The notes under the pieces are model-generated. The model did not search any database and was not told the DNA's origin. It saw only the letters and a program-made list of their open reading frames with translations. A stretch of DNA of 39,744 bases from an uncultured Limosilactobacillus sp. (GTDB lineage: Bacteria; Bacillota; Bacilli; Lactobacillales; Lactobacillaceae). How positions within the stretch are numbered: position 1 is the stretch's first letter; every line of letters starts with the position of its first letter. The position numbers were made by a program, and so were the translations under genes. Shown in pieces: positions 21,906-30,392 of the stretch. The stretch spans positions 1 through 39,744 of the forward strand of contig CALVGV010000021.1 in assembly GCA_944327195.1 (NCBI GenBank), in the 5' to 3' direction.

Positions 21906-22782
21906 CCGATTCGCCCCGCAGCAAGAGGAGCTTGCCGTTGACCTGGCTCACCCGGCGGGCCTTGAGCAGGTGGCCAACCGCCCGCTTGAACTGGCCCTTG
22001 CTGATGCCGAGGACGGCCTTGATCTCGGCCGGCGAGCTCTTGTCGGTCAGGGCCAGCTGGTGGTCGGGCTGGTGCTCCAGCAGGGTCAAGATCTGCTGGG
22101 CGTCGTCGCCGATCGCCTGGTAGGCGCGCGGCTTAAGCGAGAGGTTGAGGCCGCCGTGACTAGAGAGGCCGATCACCCGCGCCTTGACCACCTGGCCGAG
22201 GCGGGGCTCCTGGTCGCGCTCGCTGGGGTGAATGTAGCCCAGCTTCCAGTCCGCCGTCAGGACCAGGGTGCCGCCGAGCTTGAGCCGGTAGACGGTCGCC
22301 GTCAGGTTGCGGTTGATGTCGCTCCTGCGCGGCTTGAGCGAGAGGGTGCGGAAGATCTCCTCGTCGGCCAAGGTCCCCCACAAGCGGCCGCGGTCGTCCT
22401 CCTTCAGCGCCAGCAGGAGGCGGTCTCCCGGTTGCGGCCAGAGCTGCTTTAAGGTCGGCAGTTCGTCGAGTGAGACGACGATGTCCTTGTTGGCCAGGCC
22501 AATGTCGACGAAGACGCCGAGGTCGCGGCGGACGGCGACCACCGTCCCAAAGTCATAGTGGTCCACTTGTACGGTCGGGATGTGCTGGCAGGTCATTTCC
22601 AGCTGGTGGTCGGCGTTTTCGTAAACGAAGCCGCGGACCGACCCGCCGATGTGGAGCACCTGGGGGGCCTCGGCCTTCTTCAGCCGGTAGGTTTGCCCGT
22701 TGCGGGCCGGTTGAACAAAGTAGTAATCGGCGTTCTCGTCGACCATCACCGCCGAGACCACCCGTCCTAGTAATTGCGCCAT
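21898..22782 (-). CDS. cvfB: S1-domain RNA-binding protein CvfB
   Basis: This 294-residue protein of the CvfB (YitL) family has tandem S1-like OB domains (VRRDLGVFVDIGLANKDIVVSLDELP, then LGQVVKARVIGLSSHGGLNLSLKPRAY) and a C-terminal winged helix (SPAEIKAVLGISKGQFKRAVGHLL). In staphylococci CvfB affects virulence-gene expression; here a general RNA-binding role is inferred. The start is ATG at 22780-22782, with GGGGAAC upstream; the longer frame is untranslated leader. It is the first gene of the run cvfB-xerD-ribT-scpA-scpB-rluB, with each gene overlapping the next. Confidence 0.92.
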   Translation of the reverse strand: MAQLLGRVVSAVMVDENADYYFVQPARNGQTYRLKKAEAPQVLHIGGSVRGFVYENADHQLEMTCQHIPTVQVDHYDFGTVVAVRRDLGVFVDIGLANKDIVVSLDELPTLKQLWPQPGDRLLLALKEDDRGRLWGTLADEEIFRTLSLKPRRSDINRNLTATVYRLKLGGTLVLTADWKLGYIHPSERDQEPRLGQVVKARVIGLSSHGGLNLSLKPRAYQAIGDDAQQILTLLEHQPDHQLALTDKSSPAEIKAVLGISKGQFKRAVGHLLKARRVSQVNGKLLLLRGESDD

Positions 22783-22935
22783 CGAAGTTCCCCTTTCCGG
22801 GCCGGGATGTGCTCCCCACCGCCCTGTCGTCCGTTCTTGCTGCTTGCCCCGCAAGCGGGGTATTAACTAATCTATTCTACCCAATTGGCCCCCAAATGAA
22901 AAGCCATTCGCGGCAAATCGCATTTCCCGGGAAAT

Positions 22936-22963
22936 AAAAAGGATTGGGAAATTTCCCAACCCT
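22936..22963 (-). terminator. Terminator of pyk
   Basis: Minus-strand stem AGG-TTGGGAAA/TTTCCCAATCCT with TTTTT following, 20 bp after the pyk stop. An ATTTCCCGGGAAAT palindrome follows directly at 22922-22935. Confidence 0.88.
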
Positions 22964-22982
22964 AATTTATTTTGGTCGTTGA

Positions 22983-24404
22983 CTACTTAACTTGGAGAAC
23001 CCGCATCAAGTTGGTCGTGCCGGCATGGCCGCCCGGTTGACCAGCAACGACGATGATCATGTCCCCGCTCTTAGCAAAGCCCAGTTCCTTGGCCTTCTTT
23101 TCGGCTAGGGCAAACATTTCGTCAGTGCTTTGCGGCCGTTCAACGGTGTACGGGTTGATCCCCCAGTTGATCATCAGGCTGCGTTCTACCCGTTCGTCGT
23201 AGGTCAGTGCCAGGACGTCGGCGTGCGGCCGGTACTTGGAGATCATCCGCGCCGTGTAACCGGACTTAGTGGAAGCAACGATCGTCTTGATGTTGAGGTC
23301 GCGAACGGCATTGGCAACGGCCGACCCGATCGTTTCGGTAACGTCGCTCTTGTCAAAGTCAAAGACTTCACGGCCAAACTTGTCGAGGTTGTTTTCCGCC
23401 TTGACGTCGATGTGGGCCATCGTTGCCACGGATTCAACCGGGTAGTCCCCGTTGGCACTTTCCCCGGACAGCATCGTGGCGTCGGTCCCGTCGAAGACGG
23501 CGTTGGCAACGTCGGATACTTCGGCCCGGGTTGGCCGTGGGTTTTCTTGCATCGAGTCGAGCATTTGGGTGGCGGTGATTACCGGCTTGCCCAGTTCGTT
23601 GCACCGGCGGATCATGTTCTTTTGAACCAGCGGCACGTTTTCAGCCGGGATTTCAACCCCCATGTCCCCCCGCGGAACCATCAGCCCGTCGGAAACCTCG
23701 ATGATTTCTTCAAAGTTGTCGATCCCTTCTTGGGATTCGATCTTCGGGAAGATCATGACGTCTTCCTTGTTCTTTTCCTTGAGCAGTTCACGAATGTCCA
23801 AGACGTCTTGGGCCTTCCGCACGAAGGAAGCCGCGATGAAGTTGATGTCGTTGTCAAGCCCAAAGCGGATGTCGCTGGAGTCCTTTTCGGTGATCCCTGG
23901 CAGGTTGATCGAAACGCCCGGCGCGTTAACCCCCTTGCGCGAACCGAGGATCCCGTGGTTGAGCACGTGGCAAACCAGTTCCTTGTTGGCTTCGTCCTTT
24001 TCGTCAACCAGCATGTCGATCAGACCGTCGTCAAAGAGGACGTGGCCGCCTTCCTTAACGTCGTCGTAGAGGCCCGGGTAGGTAACGGCAATCTTGTCGT
24101 GAACCCCTTCCAAGCTGTCGTCCATCGAAATGCGCACCTTGTCACCAATGTTGTATTCGATCTTGCCGTCCTTTTGAACGGTGGTCCGAATTTCGGCCCC
24201 CTTGGTGTCAAGCATGATCCCAACGTGCTTGCCAGTGATTTCCTCGGCCTTGTGAACGTTTTGCAGGCGGCCCAGGTGTTCTGGGTGGTCACCATGGGAG
24301 AAGTTGAACCGGAAAATGTTGGCCCCGGCGTTAATCAACTTCACAATCGTGTCGACGTCCGTACTTGCCGGCCCTAAGGTGCTGACAATCTTGGTTTTCT
24401 TCAT
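22983..24404 (-). CDS. pyk: Pyruvate kinase (short form)
   Basis: This 473-residue glycolytic enzyme converts PEP and ADP to pyruvate and ATP. It shows KIVSTLGPAS and the RFNFSHGDH motif at the N-terminus, the catalytic lysine motif MIFPKIESQEGIDN (about residues 217-230), GLMVPRGDMGVEIP and TATQMLDSM. It ends at the conventional domain-C boundary and lacks the extra C-terminal PEP-utilising-like domain found in the 585-residue enzymes of Bacillus and many homofermentative lactobacilli. It has its own promoter (24469-24497), GGAGAG ribosome site and terminator. pfkA is absent upstream; dnaE is the direct neighbour. Confidence 0.97.
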   Translation of the reverse strand: MKKTKIVSTLGPASTDVDTIVKLINAGANIFRFNFSHGDHPEHLGRLQNVHKAEEITGKHVGIMLDTKGAEIRTTVQKDGKIEYNIGDKVRISMDDSLEGVHDKIAVTYPGLYDDVKEGGHVLFDDGLIDMLVDEKDEANKELVCHVLNHGILGSRKGVNAPGVSINLPGITEKDSSDIRFGLDNDINFIAASFVRKAQDVLDIRELLKEKNKEDVMIFPKIESQEGIDNFEEIIEVSDGLMVPRGDMGVEIPAENVPLVQKNMIRRCNELGKPVITATQMLDSMQENPRPTRAEVSDVANAVFDGTDATMLSGESANGDYPVESVATMAHIDVKAENNLDKFGREVFDFDKSDVTETIGSAVANAVRDLNIKTIVASTKSGYTARMISKYRPHADVLALTYDERVERSLMINWGINPYTVERPQSTDEMFALAEKKAKELGFAKSGDMIIVVAGQPGGHAGTTNLMRVLQVK

Positions 24405-24468
24405 AAGTGATCTCTCTCCTTTGCGTCAAAGCATTTTCTGGGGTTGCCCCCTCAATCACACACTGAAT

Positions 24469-24497
24469 ATGATAGCACGTTTTATTTTTAGTGTCTT
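24469..24497 (-). promoter_or_regulatory. pyk promoter
   Basis: Minus strand: -35 AAGACA (24492-24497), a 17-bp spacer and -10 TATCAT with an extended TGC just upstream. A GGGG-GCAA-CCCC mini-hairpin follows in the leader (24441-24452). Confidence 0.7.
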
Positions 24498-24551
24498 GAC
24501 CTTTCTTGTCGCCGCTAGGGCTGGAAGCGGAACCATCCCCGGGGCGGTCGA

Positions 24552-27500
24552 TTATTTTTTCGGCGGATTTTCTTGGAAGACCAGGTTGGCCTGGCCAATT
24601 GCCGCCGCCAGGGCGGTGGCGGTGGCCGCATCGTGGGCCAGGCGGCTGGTCAGCAAGTGGGCCTGCTGGCTGGCGACCTCAAAGACGACCAGTGGGTAGT
24701 CGCCGGGGTGGGCGGCGGCCACCTCCTCGATTCGCTTGAGCCCCCCGGCGCCAACCTCGGGCAGGAGGCGAACCACCCAGCGACCGCGGGGGGCGGCGGC
24801 CCCGGCGCCGAAGTTGGCCGCCTCGCAGAGCTGGTCGACGACCACCTCCAGCTCCCCCTTGTGGTGGCTGACCTTGCCACGAACGGCGACCACCAGCGGG
24901 GCCCGGTCCAAGAGGGTGGCGTACTGCTGGTACTGGCGCGAAAAGATGGTCAGGTTGACCGCCCCGCTCTCGTCGCTGGCCTGGGCGAAGGCCATCTGCT
25001 GGTGGCTCTTCTTGGTGGTGACCGTCCGCACCCGGTTCAAGTAGACCACCAAAGTGGCCAATTGGCCGTCTTCCAGCTGGGCCACCAGCTGGCCGTTTAG
25101 CTGGCGGCGGAGGCCCTGGTACTGGCTGGCCGGGTGACCAGACAGGTAGACGCCGAGGTAGTCGTTTTCCTGGGCCAGGCGCTGGCTGAGGGAAAAGTCG
25201 GGCCGGGGCGGGATGCTGGTTTGCAAAAGCTGGTTGCCGAGGTCGAATTCGCCCCCCGACAAGAGCCCGGGCAGGCCGGCCACCAGTTCGGCCCGGTTGT
25301 AGCCGAGCCCGTCGAAGGCGCCGACCATGATCAGGGGCAGGAGCTGGTCTTCCTTGTGCCACTTGGCGTCCAGGCGACCGAGGAAGTCGTAGATGTCCTT
25401 GAAGTCCCCCCTAGTCCGTTCATCAAGGATCGCTTCGACGAAGTCGCCGCGCAGGCCCTTGATCGCCGCCAGGCCCACCACCACGCGGCCATCGCGAAGG
25501 GAAAAGTCGCGGGCCGACTGGTTGATCCGCGGCCCGAGGATCGTTACCCCGGCCTGCTTGGCGGCGGCGTAGTGCTGGCGCTGCTTTTCGGCGTTGGGCT
25601 CGATCGTCAGCAAGGCGGTGAAGAACTCGGCGGCAAAGTGGACCTTGAGGTAGGCCATCTGAAAGGCCATCTTGGCGTAGGCCACGGCGTGGGAGCGGTT
25701 GAAGCCGTAGTTGGCAAAGCGCTCGATGTAGTCAAAGACCTGGGTGGCCAGCGCCGGTGCGTAGCCGTTCTTCTCGGCCCCAGCGATGAAGCGAGCCTTC
25801 ATCTGGTCCATCACGGCGGCCTTTTTCTTGCTCATCGCCCGCCGCAGGAGGTCGGCCTGGCCCAGCGAGAAGCCGGCCATCACCGCCGCCACCTGCATGA
25901 CCTGCTCCTGGTAGACCAGGATCCCGTAGGTGGGACCGAGGATCTGGGCCAGGCTCTGGTCGGGCAAGTGATAGTCCTCCTTCCCCTGCTTGCGGGCGAT
26001 GAAGTGGTTGATGTTATCGAGCGGGCCCGGCCGGTAGAGGGCGTTGACCGCCACCAGGTCGGCGAAGCGGTCCGGCTTGAGCTTGACCAGCACCTGGCGG
26101 ATCCCGCGCGATTCAAACTGGAAGATGCCGTCGGTTTCGCCGCGGGCAAACACCTGGAGGGTGGCCGGGTCGGTCAGCGGGATCTTCGTCAGGTCAAAGT
26201 TCGGCTGGCGCTGGTGAATCAGGCGGAGGGCCTTGTCGATGATCGAAAGGTTGCGCAGGCCGAGGAAGTCGATCTTGAGCAGGCCGACCGCCTCGACGGT
26301 CTCCTTGGCGTACTGGGTAACCAGGAGGTCTTCACCTTGCCCGCCCTGGAGGGGCACTAGGTCCACCAGGGGGTCGGCCGCCAGGACAATCCCGGCGGCG
26401 TGGATCGAATCGTTGCGCGGCAGGCCCTCCAGCCGGCGGGCCATCTGCAAGACCAGCTTGATCAGCGGCTGGTCGGCCGCCAGGTTCTGCAGGGGCTGGG
26501 AGGCGGCCAGGGCCTTATCGATCGTCAGCTTGCCCGGCACCTTGAGGAGGGCCAGCTGGTGGTTGAGTTCGCTTTGCAGGTAGGTCGGGAGCATGAAGAC
26601 GCGGGCGACGTCCTTGATCGCCCGCTTGGCGGCCAGGGTACCGAAGGTGATGATCTGGGCAACCCGCTGGTGACCGTAGCGGTGGTGGAGGTAGGTCAGC
26701 ACCTCCTGGCGGCGGTTATCGGGCAGGTCGAGGTCGATGTCCGGCATCTGGGCCCGCTCCGAGTTGAGGAAGCGCTCAAAGAGGAGGTTTTCGGCCAGCG
26801 GGTCGACGTCGGTGATCTTCAGGGCGTAGGCAACCAGCGAGCCGGCCGCCGACCCCCGCCCCGGGCCAGTGGTGATTTGCTGGCGGTGGGCGAAGTGCAT
26901 CACGTCCCAAACGATCAGGAAGTAGTCGTCGAAGCCGAGCTGGTGGATCGTTTTCAACTCGTGGTCGAGCCGTTCCTGGTAGGCCGGCGCGGTCAAGCTT
27001 CGTGCGGCCAGCCCCTCTTGGCAGAGTTGACGCAGGAAGGCCGCGCTGTCCTGGCCGGCCGGCACCGGGAAGGGCGGCAGGACCGGCGTTTGGAGGGTGA
27101 TTTCCAGCGGGCAGGTGGCCGCCAGCCGGGCGGTGTTGGCGGCCGCCTCCGCCAGGCCGGCGGCGCGGTAGGCCGCTTCGAGATCGGCGGCCGGCCGCAG
27201 GTAGCGGGGGCCGCGGCGGTCGGCCACCGCCAGCGGGTCCTTGATCTGGTGACCGGACTTGATCGCCCGCAGGACCTGGGTGGCGAAGTAGTCTTCGGGA
27301 TCGCGGTACTCCACCGGGTCGACGGCAATCAGCGGGAGTTCCAGGGCGGCGGCCACCCCTTTGATGGTCGCCCGCTCGCGCTCACTCTGGGCGAGGCCGA
27401 TTCCGGCGTAGCAGGCGGCCAGCGGCGCCTGGCTGACCTGCTTCAGGGCGGCGGCCACCGCCTGATCGCGGGCCCCCTGGAGGAGGCTGGCCGGGGCAAG

Positions 27501-27842
27501 CACCAGGGCCAGGTGGTTGGCCCAGGCCAGCAGGGTGGCCAGGGACGGCTCCTGGTCGCCACTCATCAGGCTGGTCGACAGCCGCATCAGTTGCTGGTAG
27601 CCGGCGGCCCCCTGGGAGTAGGCCGTCAGCTCGACCCCGCCGACCGTCGCCTGCAGGCCGAGCAAGGGGCGGAGCCCCGCCGCCTGGGCCGCCTGGTAAA
27701 AGGCCACCGCCCCGTAGAGGACTTTCCGGTCGGTCAGGGCCACGGCCGAGTAGCCGCGCTCCTTGGCAGCGGCCACCAGGGCGGCCGGCTGCAGAGGGCT
27801 CTCCAACAGGCTGTATGTACTAATTGCGTTAATCGGAACCAC
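24552..27842 (-). CDS. dnaE: DNA polymerase III subunit alpha, DnaE
   Basis: This 1096-residue C-family replicative polymerase is the error-prone lagging-strand DnaE of Gram-positives. It has an N-terminal PHP domain (about 1-200), the palm-domain motif GPGRGSAAGSLVAYAL and the catalytic acidic motif QMPDIDLDLPDNRR (about residues 362-375). Further on are NDSIHAAGIVL, GIFQFESRGIRQVL, a helix-hairpin-helix region (ANYGFNRSHAVAYA) and a C-terminal OB fold. The PHP metal-ligand histidines are missing (INAIST where HxH-type residues are expected; LTDRKV for LTDH), so PHP exonuclease activity is not expected. The start is GTG at 27840-27842 with GGGGAGAAG upstream. It is divergent from the yjzD-like gene. 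Confidence 0.96.
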   Translation of the reverse strand: MVPINAISTYSLLESPLQPAALVAAAKERGYSAVALTDRKVLYGAVAFYQAAQAAGLRPLLGLQATVGGVELTAYSQGAAGYQQLMRLSTSLMSGDQEPSLATLLAWANHLALVLAPASLLQGARDQAVAAALKQVSQAPLAACYAGIGLAQSERERATIKGVAAALELPLIAVDPVEYRDPEDYFATQVLRAIKSGHQIKDPLAVADRRGPRYLRPAADLEAAYRAAGLAEAAANTARLAATCPLEITLQTPVLPPFPVPAGQDSAAFLRQLCQEGLAARSLTAPAYQERLDHELKTIHQLGFDDYFLIVWDVMHFAHRQQITTGPGRGSAAGSLVAYALKITDVDPLAENLLFERFLNSERAQMPDIDLDLPDNRRQEVLTYLHHRYGHQRVAQIITFGTLAAKRAIKDVARVFMLPTYLQSELNHQLALLKVPGKLTIDKALAASQPLQNLAADQPLIKLVLQMARRLEGLPRNDSIHAAGIVLAADPLVDLVPLQGGQGEDLLVTQYAKETVEAVGLLKIDFLGLRNLSIIDKALRLIHQRQPNFDLTKIPLTDPATLQVFARGETDGIFQFESRGIRQVLVKLKPDRFADLVAVNALYRPGPLDNINHFIARKQGKEDYHLPDQSLAQILGPTYGILVYQEQVMQVAAVMAGFSLGQADLLRRAMSKKKAAVMDQMKARFIAGAEKNGYAPALATQVFDYIERFANYGFNRSHAVAYAKMAFQMAYLKVHFAAEFFTALLTIEPNAEKQRQHYAAAKQAGVTILGPRINQSARDFSLRDGRVVVGLAAIKGLRGDFVEAILDERTRGDFKDIYDFLGRLDAKWHKEDQLLPLIMVGAFDGLGYNRAELVAGLPGLLSGGEFDLGNQLLQTSIPPRPDFSLSQRLAQENDYLGVYLSGHPASQYQGLRRQLNGQLVAQLEDGQLATLVVYLNRVRTVTTKKSHQQMAFAQASDESGAVNLTIFSRQYQQYATLLDRAPLVVAVRGKVSHHKGELEVVVDQLCEAANFGAGAAAPRGRWVVRLLPEVGAGGLKRIEEVAAAHPGDYPLVVFEVASQQAHLLTSRLAHDAATATALAAAIGQANLVFQENPPKK

Positions 27843-27867
27843 GCTTCTTCTCCCCTTCCGTCCGCGG

Positions 27868-27882
27868 GGCGGCCCGGCCGCC
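27868..27882 (-). other. 5' UTR hairpin ahead of dnaE
   Basis: GGCGGCC/GGCCGCC arms separated by one base, in a run of GC, 10-15 nt upstream of the dnaE ribosome site. Confidence 0.45.
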
Positions 27883-27897
27883 ACCGTCTAATGAACA

Positions 27898-27903
27898 ATT
27901 ATA
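27898..27903 (-). promoter_or_regulatory. dnaE -10 element
   Basis: TATAAT on the minus strand with an extended TG (TTTGGTATAAT). No strong -35 is visible 16-18 bp upstream. Confidence 0.55.
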
Positions 27904-27960
27904 CCAAACCGCCGCAGGCCAAGAAAAATGATTTGCGGACCCACCCTTGCCAAGAAACTG

Positions 27961-27969
27961 TGTTAGAAT
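27961..27969 (+). promoter_or_regulatory. Extended -10 promoter of the yjzD-like gene
   Basis: TGT-TAGAAT on the plus strand, about 30 bp before the start codon. A good -35 is lacking, consistent with an extended -10 promoter. Confidence 0.5.
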
Positions 27970-27996
27970 ATTCTTATCACCAAAGGAGTGAGACTA

Positions 27997-28194
27997 ATGA
28001 AGACGCTTATCAAGAACCTGATTGTTATCTTCTGGGGGGCCATCCTCGGCTTGGTCCTTGGCTACATTGGCAGCCAACTGGAAAGCATGACCACCAACTA
28101 CACCCTCGCCGCCACCTTGGGCGCCGTCGTTGCTTGCTTGGGGGCCAACTGCATTTCCTTCATGACCTTCCACGCCAACCCAGAACACCAATAA
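27997..28194 (+). CDS. YjzD-family (DUF2929) small membrane protein
   Basis: This 65-residue protein has two hydrophobic segments (NLIVIFWGAILGLVLGYIGS at about 6-25 and LAATLGAVVACLGANCISFM at about 37-56) with a conserved GYIGSQLE between them. This matches the DUF2929/YjzD group encoded divergently from dnaE in lactobacilli; the function is unknown. The ATG at 27997-27999 is chosen because AAAGGAG is 8 bases upstream. It is the only clearly real plus-strand gene in the window, and ends in a terminator shared with yitT. Confidence 0.85.
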   Translation: MKTLIKNLIVIFWGAILGLVLGYIGSQLESMTTNYTLAATLGAVVACLGANCISFMTFHANPEHQ

Positions 28195-28213
28195 TCCTTG
28201 CTTTTAGGGCATA

Positions 28214-28252
28214 GAAAAACGCTCCCTTCCGTCATGGAAGGGGGCGTTTTTG
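28214..28252. terminator. Bidirectional terminator between yjzD-like gene and yitT
   Basis: Long stem AAAAACGC-CCCTTCC / GGAAGGG-GCGTTTTT with loop GTCAT and T/A tracts on both sides, serving the two convergent genes. Confidence 0.92.
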
Positions 28253-29116
28253 CTAGAGGGAGTGGCGCCGGTAGACACCAAGCTCGACGTTGGTCCGCTG
28301 GATGCTGAGGAAGACGTGCGGGTCTAAGACCTTGACCATCTTGCGCAACTCCATCAGCTGGCTCCGCGGGGTAACGACGATGATCACGTCGGTGGCCTCG
28401 CCGGTGTAGGCCCCCATCCCGCGGAGGACGGTTGCCCCGTGGGTGAAGGTCTTGAGGGCCGGGATCAGCTGGTCGGCCTTCTTGGTGAAGATGGTCACGC
28501 TGACGTCGGTCTGCGAGTTGAAGACGTAGTCCATCAGCCAGTTGGTCACCAGCATCCCCAGGAGGCTGTAGACGATCCGGCTCATCCCGAAAGCCAGCAT
28601 CGTCGCCAGCAGGATCAGGCCGTTGACGACGTTGGCAAAGAAACCGACGTTCTTGTGAAACTTGCGCTGGCAGTAGGTGACGATGATGTCGACCCCACCG
28701 GTGGTGAAGCCGTTGTTGAAGCAGAGGCCGATCCCGATCCCGATCAGGGCCGCCCCAACCAGGGTGTTGGTCAGGGGGTCGCTGACCAGCTTGACCGTCG
28801 GCACCAGGGCCAGGGCAAGCACGTTGAAGAGGACCGCCAAGCCCGAGTAGAGGATGTAGCTCAGGCCGAAGACCCGCCAGGCAAAGAGGAAGAGGGGGAT
28901 GTTTAGGATCAAGACGATCGTCCCGAGGGCAACCTTGATCCCGGTCACCGCGCCGATCGCCTGGAGGAGCTGGGAAATCCCCAACACCCCGGAGGAATAC
29001 GAATTGGCGTGGGTCAAGAAGAAATTGACCCCGACCGCCGAAAGCACCCCGTAGACCAGGGCGATCGCGACCTTGCGGACCACCCGCCGCGGGTTGAGCG
29101 CCTTGCGTTGCAACAT
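28253..29116 (-). CDS. YitT-family membrane protein
   Basis: This 287-residue protein has five to six membrane segments (YitT/DUF161; includes NNGFTTGGVDIIVTY at about 133-147, a family hallmark) and a C-terminal soluble DUF2179 domain (about 205-285: VTIFTKKADQLIPAL, GATVLRGMGAYTG). The transported substrate, if any, is unknown. It starts 32 bp after pepT with a GGGAGGGG site and no terminator between, so it probably ends the trmK-nif3-pepT-yitT transcript. Confidence 0.9.
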   Translation of the reverse strand: MLQRKALNPRRVVRKVAIALVYGVLSAVGVNFFLTHANSYSSGVLGISQLLQAIGAVTGIKVALGTIVLILNIPLFLFAWRVFGLSYILYSGLAVLFNVLALALVPTVKLVSDPLTNTLVGAALIGIGIGLCFNNGFTTGGVDIIVTYCQRKFHKNVGFFANVVNGLILLATMLAFGMSRIVYSLLGMLVTNWLMDYVFNSQTDVSVTIFTKKADQLIPALKTFTHGATVLRGMGAYTGEATDVIIVVTPRSQLMELRKMVKVLDPHVFLSIQRTNVELGVYRRHSL

Positions 29117-29148
29117 TTAATCCCCTCCCTTTTCGAAACTTTTTGGCC

Positions 29149-30387
29149 CTAGTCGGCCTGGCTGTTCAGTTGGTTCATCTTCAAGAGGACGCTGACTGCC
29201 GCCTCCATCGTTTGGAGGGAAACGTACTCGAAGCGGGCGTGCATGTTTTCCGGCCCGGCGAAGATGTTCGGCGTCGGCAACCCCATGTAGGACAAGGTCG
29301 AGCCGTCGGTGCCGCCACGCACCGGGTAGATGTCGGGGGTGATCCCCAGTTCCGTCATCGCCTGCTTGGCCAGGTCGACCACTTCCATGTGGTCGGCCAG
29401 GGCGTCCTTGAGGTTGTAGTACTGGTCGGTCAACTTGAGGGTGACCCGCTCTTCGCCCAGCCGGGCGTTCATGTCGGCGACCACCGCCCGGAGGGCCTGC
29501 TTGCGGGCCTCGAAGAGCTGGCGGTCGTGGTCGCGGATCAGGTAGAGCATCCGGGCGTGATCAACCGTCCCGTCCAGCTGGTAGAGGTGGAAAAAGCCCT
29601 CGCGGCCGGCCGTCTTTTCCGGCCGGTCGTGGGCCGGCAGCATCCCCTGGAGGTCGATTGCCACCTGGAGGGCGTTGACCATCACGCCCTTGGCCGTCGC
29701 GGTGTGGACGTCCTTACCCTGGATGGTGATCTCGGCCCCGGCGGCGTTGAAGGTTTCGTATTCCAGCTCGCCCAACGGACCGCCGTCAACGGTGTAGGCA
29801 AAGTCGGCGCCGAAGTCCTTGACGTTGAAGCGGCTGGCCCCGGTCCCGGTTTCCTCGTCCGGGGTGAAGGCCACCTTGATCTCGCCGTGCTTGATCTCCG
29901 GGTGGGCCTGCAGGTAAGCCAAAGCGGTCATGATCTCGGCCACCCCGGCCTTGTCGTCGGCCCCCAAGAGGGTCGTCCCGTCGGTGGTAATCAGGGTTTG
30001 GCCGCGGTAGTTGGTCAGGCTCGGGAAGTCGGCCGGGTCCAGCTGGTAGGTGCCGGCGCCGAGCTTGATCGGCTGGCCGTCGTAGTCTTCGATCACCTGG
30101 GGATTGACCCCGCTGGCGTTGAAGTCGGCGGTGTCAACGTGGGCCAGCCAGCCCATCACTGGGGCGGCGTGATCGAGGTTACTCGGCAAAGTGGCGGTGA
30201 GGATGGCGTTGTCATCCAGCTTAACGGCGCTTAGGCCGAGGTCGGCCAGCTCCCCCTGGAGTTGCTTTAACAAGGCCAGTTCCTTGGGACTGGACGGCAC
30301 CGCTTCGCTTTCCGGGTCGGAGCGGGTTTCAATCTTTACGTAGCTCAGGAAGCGGTCGAGGAGGCCGGAATACTTTTCAGTTGTCAT
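29149..30387 (-). CDS. pepT: Tripeptidase T (peptidase M20B)
   Basis: This 412-residue dinuclear zinc aminopeptidase removes the N-terminal residue from tripeptides in the cytoplasm. Metal and catalytic motifs visible are GWLAHVDTADF (about residues 76-86), TTLLGADDKAGVAEIMTAL and the catalytic FTPDEETGTGAS. A later GGTDGSTLSYMGLPTPN block completes the family pattern. Length equals the usual PepT. The start at 30385-30387 is preferred over an ATG three codons earlier that is too close to GGAGGG. It lies 5 bp after the Nif3-like gene. Confidence 0.96.
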   Translation of the reverse strand: MTTEKYSGLLDRFLSYVKIETRSDPESEAVPSSPKELALLKQLQGELADLGLSAVKLDDNAILTATLPSNLDHAAPVMGWLAHVDTADFNASGVNPQVIEDYDGQPIKLGAGTYQLDPADFPSLTNYRGQTLITTDGTTLLGADDKAGVAEIMTALAYLQAHPEIKHGEIKVAFTPDEETGTGASRFNVKDFGADFAYTVDGGPLGELEYETFNAAGAEITIQGKDVHTATAKGVMVNALQVAIDLQGMLPAHDRPEKTAGREGFFHLYQLDGTVDHARMLYLIRDHDRQLFEARKQALRAVVADMNARLGEERVTLKLTDQYYNLKDALADHMEVVDLAKQAMTELGITPDIYPVRGGTDGSTLSYMGLPTPNIFAGPENMHARFEYVSLQTMEAAVSVLLKMNQLNSQAD

Positions 30388-30392
30388 TGCAA

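Noticed and set aside
26400-28214. 604-codon plus-strand open frame opposite dnaE
   Set aside because: Antisense shadow of dnaE; its last part merely runs over the yjzD-like gene in a different frame.
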